DNA of 35,925 bases from JBAZWV01 sp964393325 (lineage in GTDB: Bacteria > Patescibacteriota > Patescibacteriia > 2-12-FULL-60-25). Location: contig CAYMTE010000010.1 of NCBI GenBank assembly GCA_964393325.1, positions 1 through 35,925 of the forward strand, read 5' to 3'. Of the stretch, positions 27,255 to 35,566 are shown piece by piece (the stretch's first letter is position 1; every line of letters begins with the position of its first letter). The translations under genes and the position numbers were made by a program. A model generated the notes under the pieces. The model worked only from the letters and a program-made list of their open reading frames with translations, searched no databases and was not told the DNA's origin.

Positions 27255-30218
27255 ATGTCCGAACAATCTCCTGACCAATCATCGTCGCGTCCATCGTTTC
27301 CAAAGATGGAGGAAGAGATGGCCGCTTTTTGGGAAAAGAAGCGTATTTTTGAACGATCCATCGAGGAGCGATCCGAACAAAAAGGATATGTATTTTATGA
27401 CGGGCCTCCGTTTGCGACAGGGTTGCCGCATTACGGGCACCTCCTTCAGTCGGCATTGAAGGATGCTGTTCCACGGTACTGGACGATGCAGGGATATCGC
27501 GTCCCTCGTCGTTGGGGATGGGACTGTCACGGACTTCCAATCGAGAATTTGATCGAAAAGGAACTAAAGCTCGACTCAAAGCGGGATATTGAAGCGTACG
27601 GAATTGGCGCGTTTAATGCGGCGTGTCGTTCGTCGGTTTCGACGTATGAGGCGGAATGGGATCGCTATGTGAAGCGCATCGGTCGTTGGGTCGATTTCGA
27701 GCACTCATACAAGACGATGGATGACTCATACATCGAGTCGGTGTGGTGGGTTTTCTCGGAACTGGATAAGAAAGGATATCTCTACAAGGATCGTCGCGTG
27801 TCGTTGTATTGTCCGCGGTGCGCAACGCCACTCTCGAATTTTGAGATCGCGATGGGGAATTCGTATGAAGATCATACGGATCCTGCCGTGACCGTGAAGT
27901 TTAAGGTCAAGCAAGAAGATCACACGTATCTTCTCGCCTGGACGACGACGCCGTGGACGCTCCCGGCAAATACCGCCATCGCGGTTCATCCGGATTTGGT
28001 ATATGTCAAAGTTCATGTCAGCGAAACGGGTGACACGCTCATCTTCGCCGAGGCGCGCATGAGCGAGGTGTTGAAACAGTATTATCCGCTCGCATCGACG
28101 GGAGAGGTTCCGTTTGAAGTCGTTGGTCGCATGAATGGGTCGGAGCTCGAAGGTCTGGAATACGAGCCGTTGTATTCGTATCTTCCGGTTCAAGACAACG
28201 CGTATCGTGTCGTGGCAATGGGATACGTGAGCGCGGACGATGGTACCGGATTGGTGCACACGGCTCCGGCGTTTGGAGAAGAGGACTTCATGGCGTCAAA
28301 GGCGCATGAGTTACCGTTGCTTGAAACGGTCGATGAAGAAGGACGTCAGAAGCCGGAGATCGCTCTTGTCGCCGGACGTCCGATCAAAGAATCGGATGAG
28401 GTGATCATGGAAGATTTGGAACGTCGCGGATTGCTGTACCGACGAGAAACAATCATGCACAGCGTCCCGGTGTGTTGGCGATGTAACTCGCTCCTCATAT
28501 ACAAGGCGCAACCCGCCTGGTTTGTGAATATCACGAAGTTGAAACCAAAAATGCTCGAAACCGCGAAAAAGATTACGTGGCATCCGGAGCATTTTAAGGA
28601 AGGTCGGTTTGGAAAGGGACTTGAGACCGCGCCGGACTGGTGTATCTCGCGAACGCGATACTGGGGCGCGCCGCTTCCGGTGTGGGAATGTGAGGAATGT
28701 GAGAAGCGCGTCATCGTCTCGTCGCTCGCGGATCTGAAAGCGAAGGCGGTTGCCGGAACGTCAGCGAAGATTGACATGCATCGTCCGGGCATCGATGAGG
28801 TGAAGTTGCCCTGTGACTGCGGTGGCGTCATGCATCGCATTCCCGAGGTGTTTGATTGCTGGTTTGAATCGGGGAGCATGCCGTATGCGTCCGGGCATTA
28901 TCCCTTTGAAGGAAAGGAATGGTTTGAGACAAACTTTCCTGCGAATTTCATCGCAGAAGGGCAGGATCAGACGCGTGGCTGGTTTTATAGCCTGCATGTT
29001 CTCTCGACGGCACTCTTTAATAAGCCGGCATTTAAGGATGTCGTTGTGACGGGTCTGGTGATGGCGGAAGATGGGAAGAAGATGTCGAAGAAGTTGAAAA
29101 ACTATCCGGATCCTTGGGAGATCATGACGGAAGTTGGGGCGGATGCGCTTCGACTGTACCTCTTGTCTTCGCCGGTCGTGCGCGCGGAGCAGTTGAATTT
29201 TTCGCGGAAGGATTGCGAATCGATTCAGCGCTCATTACTTGGAACGCTGTGGAATGTCCGCGCGTTTTATGTGACGTACGCCGAAGGGGAGAAGGTTGAG
29301 GTTACGCGTCCACGATCGACGCAGATTCTTGATCGATGGATTTTTGCGCGTCTCATGGAAACCGAGCGAGACATGACCGCCGCCATGGATCGATACGATC
29401 TCGTTGAAGCGATTCGACTGCTCCGTCCATTTGTGGATGATGTGTCGACCTGGTGGCTTCGCAGATCTCGTGAACGCATGAAAGGAAGTGATGCATACGA
29501 TCGCATGGATGCGCTCCGGACGCTGCGTGAAGTGCTGCTTGAGCTTGCGTTGCTTCTTGCTCCGTTTGCGCCGTTCTTCGCCGAGAAGCTCTATCAAGAT
29601 CTTGGCGGCGCCAAGATGTCCGTTCATCTTGATCGATGGCCGAAGGCGGATGAGCGTTTGATCGACGAACAGCTATTGGCAGATATGGCATGGGCGCGTG
29701 ACGTTGTGACGCGTGGTCTCGAAGCGCGCGTTGTTGCAAAACTCCCGGTTCGTCAGGCGCTCGCAAAACTCGAAATCTTTTTCCGTGACGCGGCAGAAGC
29801 ATCTCGATTAAGTGCTCGTCAGGACGTCTTCCGATTGATTCGTGATGAGCTCAACGTCGAAGCGATTGGGATCGACGCGCGCGCGGCAGATATCCCGGAA
29901 CCAGATCTGTGGGCGATTCGATTGGATACAGAACTAACGCCCGAACTGCGAAAGAAGGGGATGGTTCGAGAACTCGTGCGTCACATTATGAATGCCCGAA
30001 AGGCAACGGGGCTTGCGCCGCATGACCGTATCGACCTCGTGATCGCCACCGAAGACACCGGGTTACGGGATATGCTTGAGGAACAGTCGGCGTCTATTTC
30101 GGAGGATGTGAAAGCCGCGCATCTATCCATCGCGGAGGCGATCCCTGCGGAATATGGCGAACAAGCCGATATTTCGCTGAGTGGAGCCACATTACGGCTT
30201 GCGGTGAAACGAGCGTAG
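27255..30218 (+). CDS. ileS: Isoleucyl-tRNA synthetase (987 aa)
   Basis: This class I aminoacyl-tRNA synthetase charges tRNA-Ile. GPPFATGLPHYGHLLQS (50-66) holds the HIGH motif as HYGH, GWDCHGLPIE follows, the large CP1 editing domain is present, and the KMSKS loop is KMSKK (about residues 609-613, before LKNYPDPWEI). The anticodon-binding domain contains DVSTWWLRRSRERMKG. The C-terminus ends without a zinc finger and has RKKGMVRELVRHIMNARKATGL. The sequence style (GLPHYGH, WDCHGLP, the C-terminal part) is that of the eukaryote-like type 2 IleRS, a type associated with low mupirocin sensitivity. The frame runs back to a TTG at 27216, which would overlap the promoter, so ATG 27255 is chosen. 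It ends just before a terminator that contains the next promoter. Confidence 0.97.
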   Translation: MSEQSPDQSSSRPSFPKMEEEMAAFWEKKRIFERSIEERSEQKGYVFYDGPPFATGLPHYGHLLQSALKDAVPRYWTMQGYRVPRRWGWDCHGLPIENLIEKELKLDSKRDIEAYGIGAFNAACRSSVSTYEAEWDRYVKRIGRWVDFEHSYKTMDDSYIESVWWVFSELDKKGYLYKDRRVSLYCPRCATPLSNFEIAMGNSYEDHTDPAVTVKFKVKQEDHTYLLAWTTTPWTLPANTAIAVHPDLVYVKVHVSETGDTLIFAEARMSEVLKQYYPLASTGEVPFEVVGRMNGSELEGLEYEPLYSYLPVQDNAYRVVAMGYVSADDGTGLVHTAPAFGEEDFMASKAHELPLLETVDEEGRQKPEIALVAGRPIKESDEVIMEDLERRGLLYRRETIMHSVPVCWRCNSLLIYKAQPAWFVNITKLKPKMLETAKKITWHPEHFKEGRFGKGLETAPDWCISRTRYWGAPLPVWECEECEKRVIVSSLADLKAKAVAGTSAKIDMHRPGIDEVKLPCDCGGVMHRIPEVFDCWFESGSMPYASGHYPFEGKEWFETNFPANFIAEGQDQTRGWFYSLHVLSTALFNKPAFKDVVVTGLVMAEDGKKMSKKLKNYPDPWEIMTEVGADALRLYLLSSPVVRAEQLNFSRKDCESIQRSLLGTLWNVRAFYVTYAEGEKVEVTRPRSTQILDRWIFARLMETERDMTAAMDRYDLVEAIRLLRPFVDDVSTWWLRRSRERMKGSDAYDRMDALRTLREVLLELALLLAPFAPFFAEKLYQDLGGAKMSVHLDRWPKADERLIDEQLLADMAWARDVVTRGLEARVVAKLPVRQALAKLEIFFRDAAEASRLSARQDVFRLIRDELNVEAIGIDARAADIPEPDLWAIRLDTELTPELRKKGMVRELVRHIMNARKATGLAPHDRIDLVIATEDTGLRDMLEEQSASISEDVKAAHLSIAEAIPAEYGEQADISLSGATLRLAVKRA

Positions 30219-30237
30219 CGCACAAGAAAGAAACGAC

Positions 30238-30265
30238 AACCAGCCTTGACAAACGGCTGGTTTTT
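30238..30265 (+). terminator. Terminator of ileS
   Basis: AACCAGCC (30238-30245), a 9-nt loop, GGCTGGTT (30255-30262) and TTTTT. The loop contains the TTGACA -35 of the next promoter. Confidence 0.85.
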
Positions 30266-30274
30266 CGCTATGGT
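30246..30274 (+). promoter_or_regulatory. Promoter of the Ser/Thr kinase gene, nested in the ileS terminator
   Basis: TTGACA (30246-30251, in the terminator loop), a 17-nt spacer across the right arm and T-tract, and TATGGT (30269-30274). The leader is about 50 nt and carries the Shine-Dalgarno AAAAGGAG. Confidence 0.75.
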
Positions 30275-30328
30275 CGAGGCCTCCGAGTCGAGGTCGATTC
30301 GGTACACGGTCTTTGAAAAGGAGATAGC

Positions 30329-31903
30329 ATGGAACAAGGCCAGAGACTGGCGCTTCGTCCGATTGAGACAGATACTCCCGAGAAATCGGGTCGGTATCAG
30401 CTGTACAAGCCACTTGGCGAAGGTGGCTTTTGCAAGGTGTATCTCGGCTTCGACGCGATCGCGCAACGTGATGTCGCGATCAAAGAGTTTTCCGCGCCCA
30501 GCTCAGGTGCGGGCATGGAGGCTGAAGCAAAGGATCGGAGCGCGCGCATGTTGCGCGAGATCCGTTTGCTCGGCAGCTTGAGCCATCCGGGATTGCCCGC
30601 ATTTATCGATGCGGTGCAAGACCGTGACGGCAACGTGTTCCTTGTGATGGAGCACGTCCACGGCGAGACGCTCGAAGCGTACATCGATCGCGCGGCACAC
30701 CGGCTACGCGGGAGGCGACCGCAGCGGTCGCTGCTTCCAAAGGAGGAGCTGTACAGTATCGCGCGGCAACTCTTTCAGATTCTCGAGGTGCTTCACACGG
30801 CGTCGATCATTCATCGCGACGTCAAGCCGGCCAATATTATGTATCGCGGCGACGGGGATCATCCCGTCGTGAAGCTCATCGATTTTGGCATCGGGAAGAA
30901 CTTGATGGCGGATGGCCGTCGAGATTCATTGACGCGGCAAGGGTTCATTATGGGGACGCCTTCGTATCTCGCGCCAGAGCAGGCGTTGGATTCGAAGTAC
31001 GTCGACCAGAGAGCTGACCTGTACGCGGCCGGGTGCGTGCTCTATGAGCTCGTGACTGGCCGTCTCGTCCTCGATATCGATGAGGGGGATCAGTTGCAGG
31101 TGAAGCTCGGTGTTGAGCTCCAGCAGCCCCTCAAGGAGGAGAAATATCCGTCTCGGCTGGTCGATGGGATGAATCCGCTTCTTGAGCGGCTCATCCTCGA
31201 CCTGCTCGAGCGAGATCTGGACAAGCGCGTCCCGTCGGCGCAGATCGCCTTGCGGCGTCTCGCCGAGGCGGAAGCTGCGGAGACGACGAACGCGCGGAAC
31301 TCTGTACGAGAACGCGCAGAGCTTCCGACGATCGACGCCTCAACTGATGGCGTCGGTTCCAAGAAGCGTCCACCGTCGACGCAACCGAGGAATACGACGG
31401 ACAGTATCGCGATTCCGATGCAGCGTCGGATGCCGCTCATCGGACTTGGTCTCGTGATGGTGTGCATCGGCGCTGTCACGACGGCAACGGTCGCATATGT
31501 TCGCCGCATCCCGTCGGCGACCGGCGCAGGAGGAACGGGGACGGTGCAGCCGTCGGCTCATCCGACGCAAGCGCCTTCCGCGATGCCGAGCCTCGCTGTG
31601 GCTCCGACACCCTCTTCTTCGGTCGCGCCAAGCGTTTCGTCAGTCTGCGTGCCGTCGGCTATCGAGCCAACCGCGCTTTCTGCCGAAGAGCGATCCATCT
31701 TTGATGCCGCGCGGCGTCGAATTGATGGAACGACCGCGCCCTGCTTGGGCGCGGACAAAAAGGGGTTGATCCGTCTCAAAGTGGATCACTCCGAACTTGC
31801 GGAGGCGTATCGGCTGCTCGGCGAGTGCATGCGCCGGGAGCGGAACGAAGACGCACGCAAGGTCTATCTCGCCACGTATCACCGCCTGCGATGTGAGCCA
31901 TAG
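30329..31903 (+). CDS. Transmembrane serine/threonine protein kinase (524 aa)
   Basis: A Hanks-type kinase domain (about residues 23-310) has the Gly loop LGEGGFCKVYLG (29-40), ATP-binding Lys52 in VAIKEF, Glu77 in REIRLL, the catalytic loop HRDVKPAN (162-169, Asp164), DFG (185-187) and GTPSYLAPEQAL (209-220). All catalytic residues are present, so it should be active. An Ala/Arg linker leads to one membrane segment (about 372-393), then a Pro/Ser/Ala/Thr linker and a ~75-residue extracytoplasmic domain with three Cys (VCVPS, PCLGA, GECMRR). This domain is not a PASTA domain, so the signal sensed is unknown. The kinase faces the cytoplasm. ATG 30329 is fixed by AAAAGGAG. Own promoter and terminator; no phosphatase gene is nearby. 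Confidence 0.93.
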   Translation: MEQGQRLALRPIETDTPEKSGRYQLYKPLGEGGFCKVYLGFDAIAQRDVAIKEFSAPSSGAGMEAEAKDRSARMLREIRLLGSLSHPGLPAFIDAVQDRDGNVFLVMEHVHGETLEAYIDRAAHRLRGRRPQRSLLPKEELYSIARQLFQILEVLHTASIIHRDVKPANIMYRGDGDHPVVKLIDFGIGKNLMADGRRDSLTRQGFIMGTPSYLAPEQALDSKYVDQRADLYAAGCVLYELVTGRLVLDIDEGDQLQVKLGVELQQPLKEEKYPSRLVDGMNPLLERLILDLLERDLDKRVPSAQIALRRLAEAEAAETTNARNSVRERAELPTIDASTDGVGSKKRPPSTQPRNTTDSIAIPMQRRMPLIGLGLVMVCIGAVTTATVAYVRRIPSATGAGGTGTVQPSAHPTQAPSAMPSLAVAPTPSSSVAPSVSSVCVPSAIEPTALSAEERSIFDAARRRIDGTTAPCLGADKKGLIRLKVDHSELAEAYRLLGECMRRERNEDARKVYLATYHRLRCEP

Positions 31904-31922
31904 CGCTCCATACGGGAGGTTG

Positions 31923-31952
31923 CCGCCTGGGTCTCATCCAGGCGGTTTTTTT
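31923..31952 (+). terminator. Terminator of the Ser/Thr kinase gene
   Basis: CCGCCTGG, a 7-nt loop, CCAGGCGG and TTTTTTT. Confidence 0.9.
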
Positions 31953-31954
31953 AT

Positions 31955-31983
31955 TCGCCAAATATCGACCGTTGTCGTAGGAT
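31955..31983 (+). promoter_or_regulatory. Leaderless promoter of ruvA
   Basis: TCGCCA (31955-31960), a 17-nt spacer, TAGGAT (31978-31983), then 6 nt to ATG 31990. It begins 3 nt after the T-run of the kinase terminator. Confidence 0.55.
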
Positions 31984-31989
31984 ATGCGC

Positions 31990-32547
31990 ATGATCGGATC
32001 TCTTCGCGGCACCATTCTCGACGTTCATTCCACGTCGGCGCTTCTTGAAGTGCAGGGCATTGGATTTCTCGTCAAAGGAAGCATCCCATTTATTTCTTCG
32101 TTGAAGGTCGGCGAACAGCGGTTTGTATATACGCACGATCATGTCCGAGAAGATGTACGTGAACTTTTCGCGTTTTCCACGCTCGAGGAGCTTCATTTTT
32201 TTGAGAAGCTCATCTCGATTTCCGGCGTTGGTCCAAAAGTCGCGCTTACGATCTTGTCTGCGGGATCTCTCGAGACGGTGCGTCGGTCGATCATGACGGG
32301 TGATCTCGCGACGCTGACATCCGTGCCCGGCGTAGGAACGAAGACGGCACAAAAGATCATCCTTGAGCTCAAAGGACAGCTTGTGAATGAAGATGCGGCA
32401 CACGGCGCGGATCAAGACGTGATCGACGGTCTTGCGTCGCTTGGCTATAGCGTTGCGCAAGCACGTGAAGCGTTGAAACATGTTGATGCGAGTGTGACGG
32501 ATGCGTCTGCTCGCATTCGGGAAGCGTTACGCCTTCTTTCCAAATGA
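31990..32547 (+). CDS. ruvA: Holliday junction branch migration protein RuvA (185 aa)
   Basis: RuvA binds four-way junctions and loads RuvB. The OB-fold starts MIGSLRGTILDV, and the central part YTHDHVREDVRELFAFST matches the family. Two helix-hairpin-helix motifs are seen, LISISGVGPKVALTIL and LTSVPGVGTKTAQKII. The C-terminal three-helix domain that contacts RuvB begins at about residue 140 (DVIDGLASLGYSVAQAREAL). Length is typical. Another ATG lies at 31984, but a -10 box 6 nt before 31990 and the usual N-terminus MIGxL favour 31990. ruvB and ruvC are not in the window. Its stop overlaps the start of the FemAB-like gene by 4 nt (ATGA). Confidence 0.96.
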   Translation: MIGSLRGTILDVHSTSALLEVQGIGFLVKGSIPFISSLKVGEQRFVYTHDHVREDVRELFAFSTLEELHFFEKLISISGVGPKVALTILSAGSLETVRRSIMTGDLATLTSVPGVGTKTAQKIILELKGQLVNEDAAHGADQDVIDGLASLGYSVAQAREALKHVDASVTDASARIREALRLLSK

Positions 32548-33563
32548 AGCTGCTCGAGATTGTTGATTCCCATCCATGGGAAGCATTTCAGACCGGGAGA
32601 ACCTGGGCGCAGTTTTTGCAGTCCTGGGCATGGGGCGACTTTCGGATGTCGCGAGGCGTTCAAGTAAAACGTTTTGCATTGATTGATGATTCGGGTGCAT
32701 GGCTCGCTGCCGCGCAAATGGAGTTTCGTTCGAAGCCAGTCGTTGGAGGGTATTGGTTTGCCCCGCGTGGACCGGCATTTTTGTCTCGTCTTTCTCCAGC
32801 GGACGTCCGCTCGGTGTTTCACGCGTTCGCCGAACAGATTCCCGCCGCGGTGCCAGGCGCGTTTTTTTGGCGGTTTGAACCGTGCGTCGAGCTCGGCGCG
32901 CCGGAAGGATTGATCCCGCTCGTCATGCGTCGGAATGATTCGCAGAACCCCGCATCAACGATTCTGCTTGATCTTTCTCCTGACGTGGAGCAGCTGCAGG
33001 CGGCTCTTCATCAAAAAACGCGATACAACATTCGCGTTGCGGCAAAACACGGCGTGACGACGCGCGTCGGGACGCATCCGGATGACGTGCGCGCATTTTT
33101 GAAACTCATGGATGAAACGGCGATACGAGATAAATTCGTGCAACATGATTCCTCGTATCTCGAAGCAACCTGTCGTGCGCTTGAACGGCAGGGGATGGCG
33201 CGGATTCGGATTGCGGAACGTGATCGCGTACCGCTCGCGGCGATGATGGAGATTCGATACGGAGACACGGTGACGTATCTGTATGGCGCGTCTTCGTCCG
33301 CGTCGCGAGAGTACATGGCTCCGTATGCGCTGCACTGGGACGCGATATTGGATGCAAAACGCGACGGGTATGGATGGTACGACTGGTGGGGCGCGAATCC
33401 GGAATCTAAGGCGATGTTTGCCTATAAACCGTCGTGGGACGGGATTACGCGGTTCAAGAGGGGGTGGGGAGGAAAACAGGTGGATTTGTACGGAACATGG
33501 GACATCCCGCGTTTTCTTCCCGCATATCGATTGTCGTTCATGCGGCACCTGCTGCGGGGCTGA
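32544..33563 (+). CDS. FemAB-family peptidoglycan bridge aminoacyltransferase (339 aa)
   Basis: Two GNAT-like halves of the FemABX fold are seen. FLQSWAWGDFRMSRG (24-38), YWFAPRGPAFL and the linker QKTRYNIRVAAKHGV correspond to conserved FemX positions. The second half has GMARIRIAERDRVPLAAMMEIRYGDTVTYLYGASSSASREYMAPYALHWDAI, written here in family order, and YDWWGANPESK. FemABX enzymes add amino acids from aminoacyl-tRNA to the peptide of lipid II at the inner face of the membrane. The amino acid and bridge chemistry here are unknown. It overlaps ruvA by ATGA, so it is translated from the ruvA mRNA although the functions are unrelated; such overlaps suit a compact genome. Confidence 0.88.
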   Translation: MKLLEIVDSHPWEAFQTGRTWAQFLQSWAWGDFRMSRGVQVKRFALIDDSGAWLAAAQMEFRSKPVVGGYWFAPRGPAFLSRLSPADVRSVFHAFAEQIPAAVPGAFFWRFEPCVELGAPEGLIPLVMRRNDSQNPASTILLDLSPDVEQLQAALHQKTRYNIRVAAKHGVTTRVGTHPDDVRAFLKLMDETAIRDKFVQHDSSYLEATCRALERQGMARIRIAERDRVPLAAMMEIRYGDTVTYLYGASSSASREYMAPYALHWDAILDAKRDGYGWYDWWGANPESKAMFAYKPSWDGITRFKRGWGGKQVDLYGTWDIPRFLPAYRLSFMRHLLRG

Positions 33564-33566
33564 CGC

Positions 33567-33595
33567 TTGATCGTCTGACGTTCATTGAGTAACCT
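33567..33595 (+). promoter_or_regulatory. Leaderless promoter of the 263-aa surface protein
   Basis: TTGATC (33567-33572), a 17-nt spacer, TAACCT (33590-33595), then 8 nt to ATG 33604. Confidence 0.65.
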
Positions 33596-33603
33596 CCTAC
33601 AAC

Positions 33604-34395
33604 ATGATGACTCTTTCTCCGCGTGTCCGGTTGATCGGCGTTGCATGCCTCGCGGTGTTGGCGGGGTTTTTGATTGGAACGTTTATCGTGACGATTCCTG
33701 CGCCGACGGTACGCTCGGTGACGCAAACGGATATCGGTCTCTCGATCCAGGGGACGACGGCGAAACGTGCGTCGGTGCTAGTATTTGGCGTAGACGGTTC
33801 ATTGCTCTCCGTAACGCGTGCCGACGCGGAGGGGGCGTTTTCGTTTGAAGCGCTTTCACCGGTTACTGGGACGAAGAATGTGTTCCTTCGCGCGGTTGAT
33901 GGAGGATGGCGCGCATCTCCTCCAAAGACGGTGTCATTGGAGCATGTTAGCGCCTCGGGAACGCTGAGTGCTGCATCGGGGTCTTCGACGGATGATCTGC
34001 CGCCTCTTGCGATTCCTCCGACGTCAACGCGAGCAAAGAGCGAAACATCAACGTCAACAGGATCCGCAACGACAACGCTTCGTCACGTGGGCGCGATTGC
34101 CGCGACCGCGTCAGTCGCGTCTTCTTCCGTGAAACCAAACGCGAATCAGACGGTAACGATCGCGGTAAAGGATGAGGCGGGCGCGTTTCTTTCGGGAGCA
34201 GTCGTAACGCTTATCGCGCATTATCCAACCGAGGATGTATCGTATACCGCCATCGCATCCGGATCTGAAGGAATATATCGTGCAAAGTTTCGCGTCCCCG
34301 ACAATATCGGCGCAGGCACAAACGTCTTGGTTGACGTGACGGCATCGTATCAACCGTACACCTCTACGGCTCGCACGGTGTTCTCTATTCGCTAG
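33604..34395 (+). CDS. Membrane-anchored Ig-like surface protein (263 aa)
   Basis: An N-terminal signal anchor (about residues 9-31) is followed by a beta domain of about 70 residues (IGLSIQGTTAKRASVLVFGVDGSLL..., with FLRAVDGGW) that resembles carboxypeptidase-regulatory or Ig-like folds. A Ser/Thr-rich linker (about 115-155) leads to a second Ig-like domain (about 160-263) with SVKPNANQTVTIAVKDEAGAFLSGAVVTL, reading like an invasin/Big-type domain. It is probably displayed outside the membrane. No catalytic residues are seen. ATG 33604 is supported by the promoter directly before it; there is no Shine-Dalgarno. Confidence 0.75.
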   Translation: MMTLSPRVRLIGVACLAVLAGFLIGTFIVTIPAPTVRSVTQTDIGLSIQGTTAKRASVLVFGVDGSLLSVTRADAEGAFSFEALSPVTGTKNVFLRAVDGGWRASPPKTVSLEHVSASGTLSAASGSSTDDLPPLAIPPTSTRAKSETSTSTGSATTTLRHVGAIAATASVASSSVKPNANQTVTIAVKDEAGAFLSGAVVTLIAHYPTEDVSYTAIASGSEGIYRAKFRVPDNIGAGTNVLVDVTASYQPYTSTARTVFSIR

Positions 34396-34410
34396 ATATC
34401 CCCAGGAAGG

Positions 34411-34419
34411 TGGTATACT
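34411..34419 (+). promoter_or_regulatory. Extended -10 promoter of the DUF378 gene
   Basis: TGGTATACT (TGn + TATACT). No good -35 is seen. The leader is about 33 nt to ATG 34459 and is T-rich, without a Shine-Dalgarno. Confidence 0.6.
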
Positions 34420-34458
34420 GAAGTACGGGTCGTTTATTCATTTCTTTTTTTCCTTCCT

Positions 34459-34689
34459 ATGATGGGAAAGATGTGTAGCGTACACAAGGTCGCGTGGGCT
34501 CTCGTGATCGTTGGTGCGCTGAATTGGGGGCTCGTTGGAATCCTCAATTTTAACCTCGTGAGCACCATATTTGGCTCTTGGCCAATGGTCGTCCGCGTGG
34601 TGTATGTCCTTGTCGGTCTCTCCGCGGTTTCCATGTTCTTTTGTGGGAGCTGCAAAGGATGCAAGACGTGCGAGATGAAGAAGATGTAA
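34459..34689 (+). CDS. DUF378 small membrane protein (76 aa)
   Basis: Two membrane segments (about residues 11-30 and 42-62) surround the family signature ALVIVGALNWGLVGI. The C-terminus has a Cys cluster, FCGSCKGCKTCEMKKM, with four Cys that could bind a metal or form disulfides. DUF378 (YuzA-like) proteins are common in bacteria and have no established function. Three in-frame ATGs lie at the start (34459, 34462, 34471); the third fits the family N-terminus best, but I report the first. It has its own promoter and terminator. Confidence 0.85.
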   Translation: MMGKMCSVHKVAWALVIVGALNWGLVGILNFNLVSTIFGSWPMVVRVVYVLVGLSAVSMFFCGSCKGCKTCEMKKM

Positions 34690-34708
34690 CCCATCTTTTT
34701 TTCGTACG

Positions 34709-34738
34709 AAAAACCCCCGAGCTGTCTCGGGGGTTTTT
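34709..34738. terminator. Terminator between the DUF378 gene and the convergent operon
   Basis: AAAAACCCCCGAG, loop CTGT, CTCGGGGGTTTTT: a symmetrical, very stable hairpin usable in both directions. Confidence 0.92.
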
Positions 34739-34747
34739 GAATCCTTG

Positions 34748-35566
34748 TTAATTATTTTTGCCTTTGTGAAAGGCAAGAATATGTTTCCGGATCGCGGGAG
34801 TTAGGAAATCGGTCAGCGTTCGATCGAGAAGCAAGGCGACCGGTTCAACCTGCATGTGCTCGAATGGCATCCAGTTGGTGAGATAGCGATCGAGCGTTGC
34901 TTTAGCGCTCGAGGTTTTTCCAAGAGCGACATATTCACGGAGTGCGCGAAGATGCTGCTCGTAGGAGGTGATCTTTTCGGCAACGGGCTCGTAGACCGAA
35001 ATAAAATCTGCCGTTGTTCCCGTGTCGCACAAGAAGGATAACAGGTATTCCGCCCGCTCTACGGGTTTTTTGGTGAGTTTCGGTTTTACGCGTTCTTGCT
35101 GTTCGATAAGTTCATCCAGCGTTCGTCCAGTTGTTCGTTTGACGGCAGGTTTTGGCGCCCACTCGGATTTGAGAGACGCGTCGTTTTGAAGAGTTTCAAG
35201 CGCGGTTTCAACCGAGAAATCGAGCATCTTGAAGACCTGTGTGTTCTTTTTGCATGCGGCGAGAAGGTCATTGAATCGGTTGATCGTTTCTTTGCGCGTT
35301 TTTGTTTCGTATGCGCCGATCGTGATGAGCTGGATGTGCTCTTCTGTGATGTTGATGTAATGGGAGATATCCGCAGATGGAAGAAACGCAAAACTTTCGT
35401 CCATTCCGGTTTTCCAGTCGCCCGACATGTAGGCGACTTCTGCGCGTGCAATGGCTTTATGTGCATCAAATCCCTCAATCGCATCAAGTTGTTTCATCCC
35501 ACCTCGCACGTCGCCAGAACGAATAGCGAGAAAGGCTTTTTTGAGAGCAGAGGGAAATGATTTCAT
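34748..35566 (-). CDS. Helical repeat protein of unknown function (272 aa)
   Basis: The protein is almost entirely helical. The N-terminal part has TPR-like pairs (ALKKAFLAIRSGDVRGGMKQLDAI, then ARAEVAYMSGDWKTGMDESFAFL), and the C-terminal part repeats the style (LRALREYVALGKTSSAKATLDRYL). A basic, probably flexible stretch lies in the middle (about residues 138-170, rich in Lys, Arg, Thr and Pro). There is no signal or membrane segment. TPR-type proteins usually act as scaffolds; no partner is known. The start ATG 35566 overlaps the stop of the upstream gene in ATGA, so the two are translationally coupled. Confidence 0.72.
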   Translation of the reverse strand: MKSFPSALKKAFLAIRSGDVRGGMKQLDAIEGFDAHKAIARAEVAYMSGDWKTGMDESFAFLPSADISHYINITEEHIQLITIGAYETKTRKETINRFNDLLAACKKNTQVFKMLDFSVETALETLQNDASLKSEWAPKPAVKRTTGRTLDELIEQQERVKPKLTKKPVERAEYLLSFLCDTGTTADFISVYEPVAEKITSYEQHLRALREYVALGKTSSAKATLDRYLTNWMPFEHMQVEPVALLLDRTLTDFLTPAIRKHILAFHKGKNN

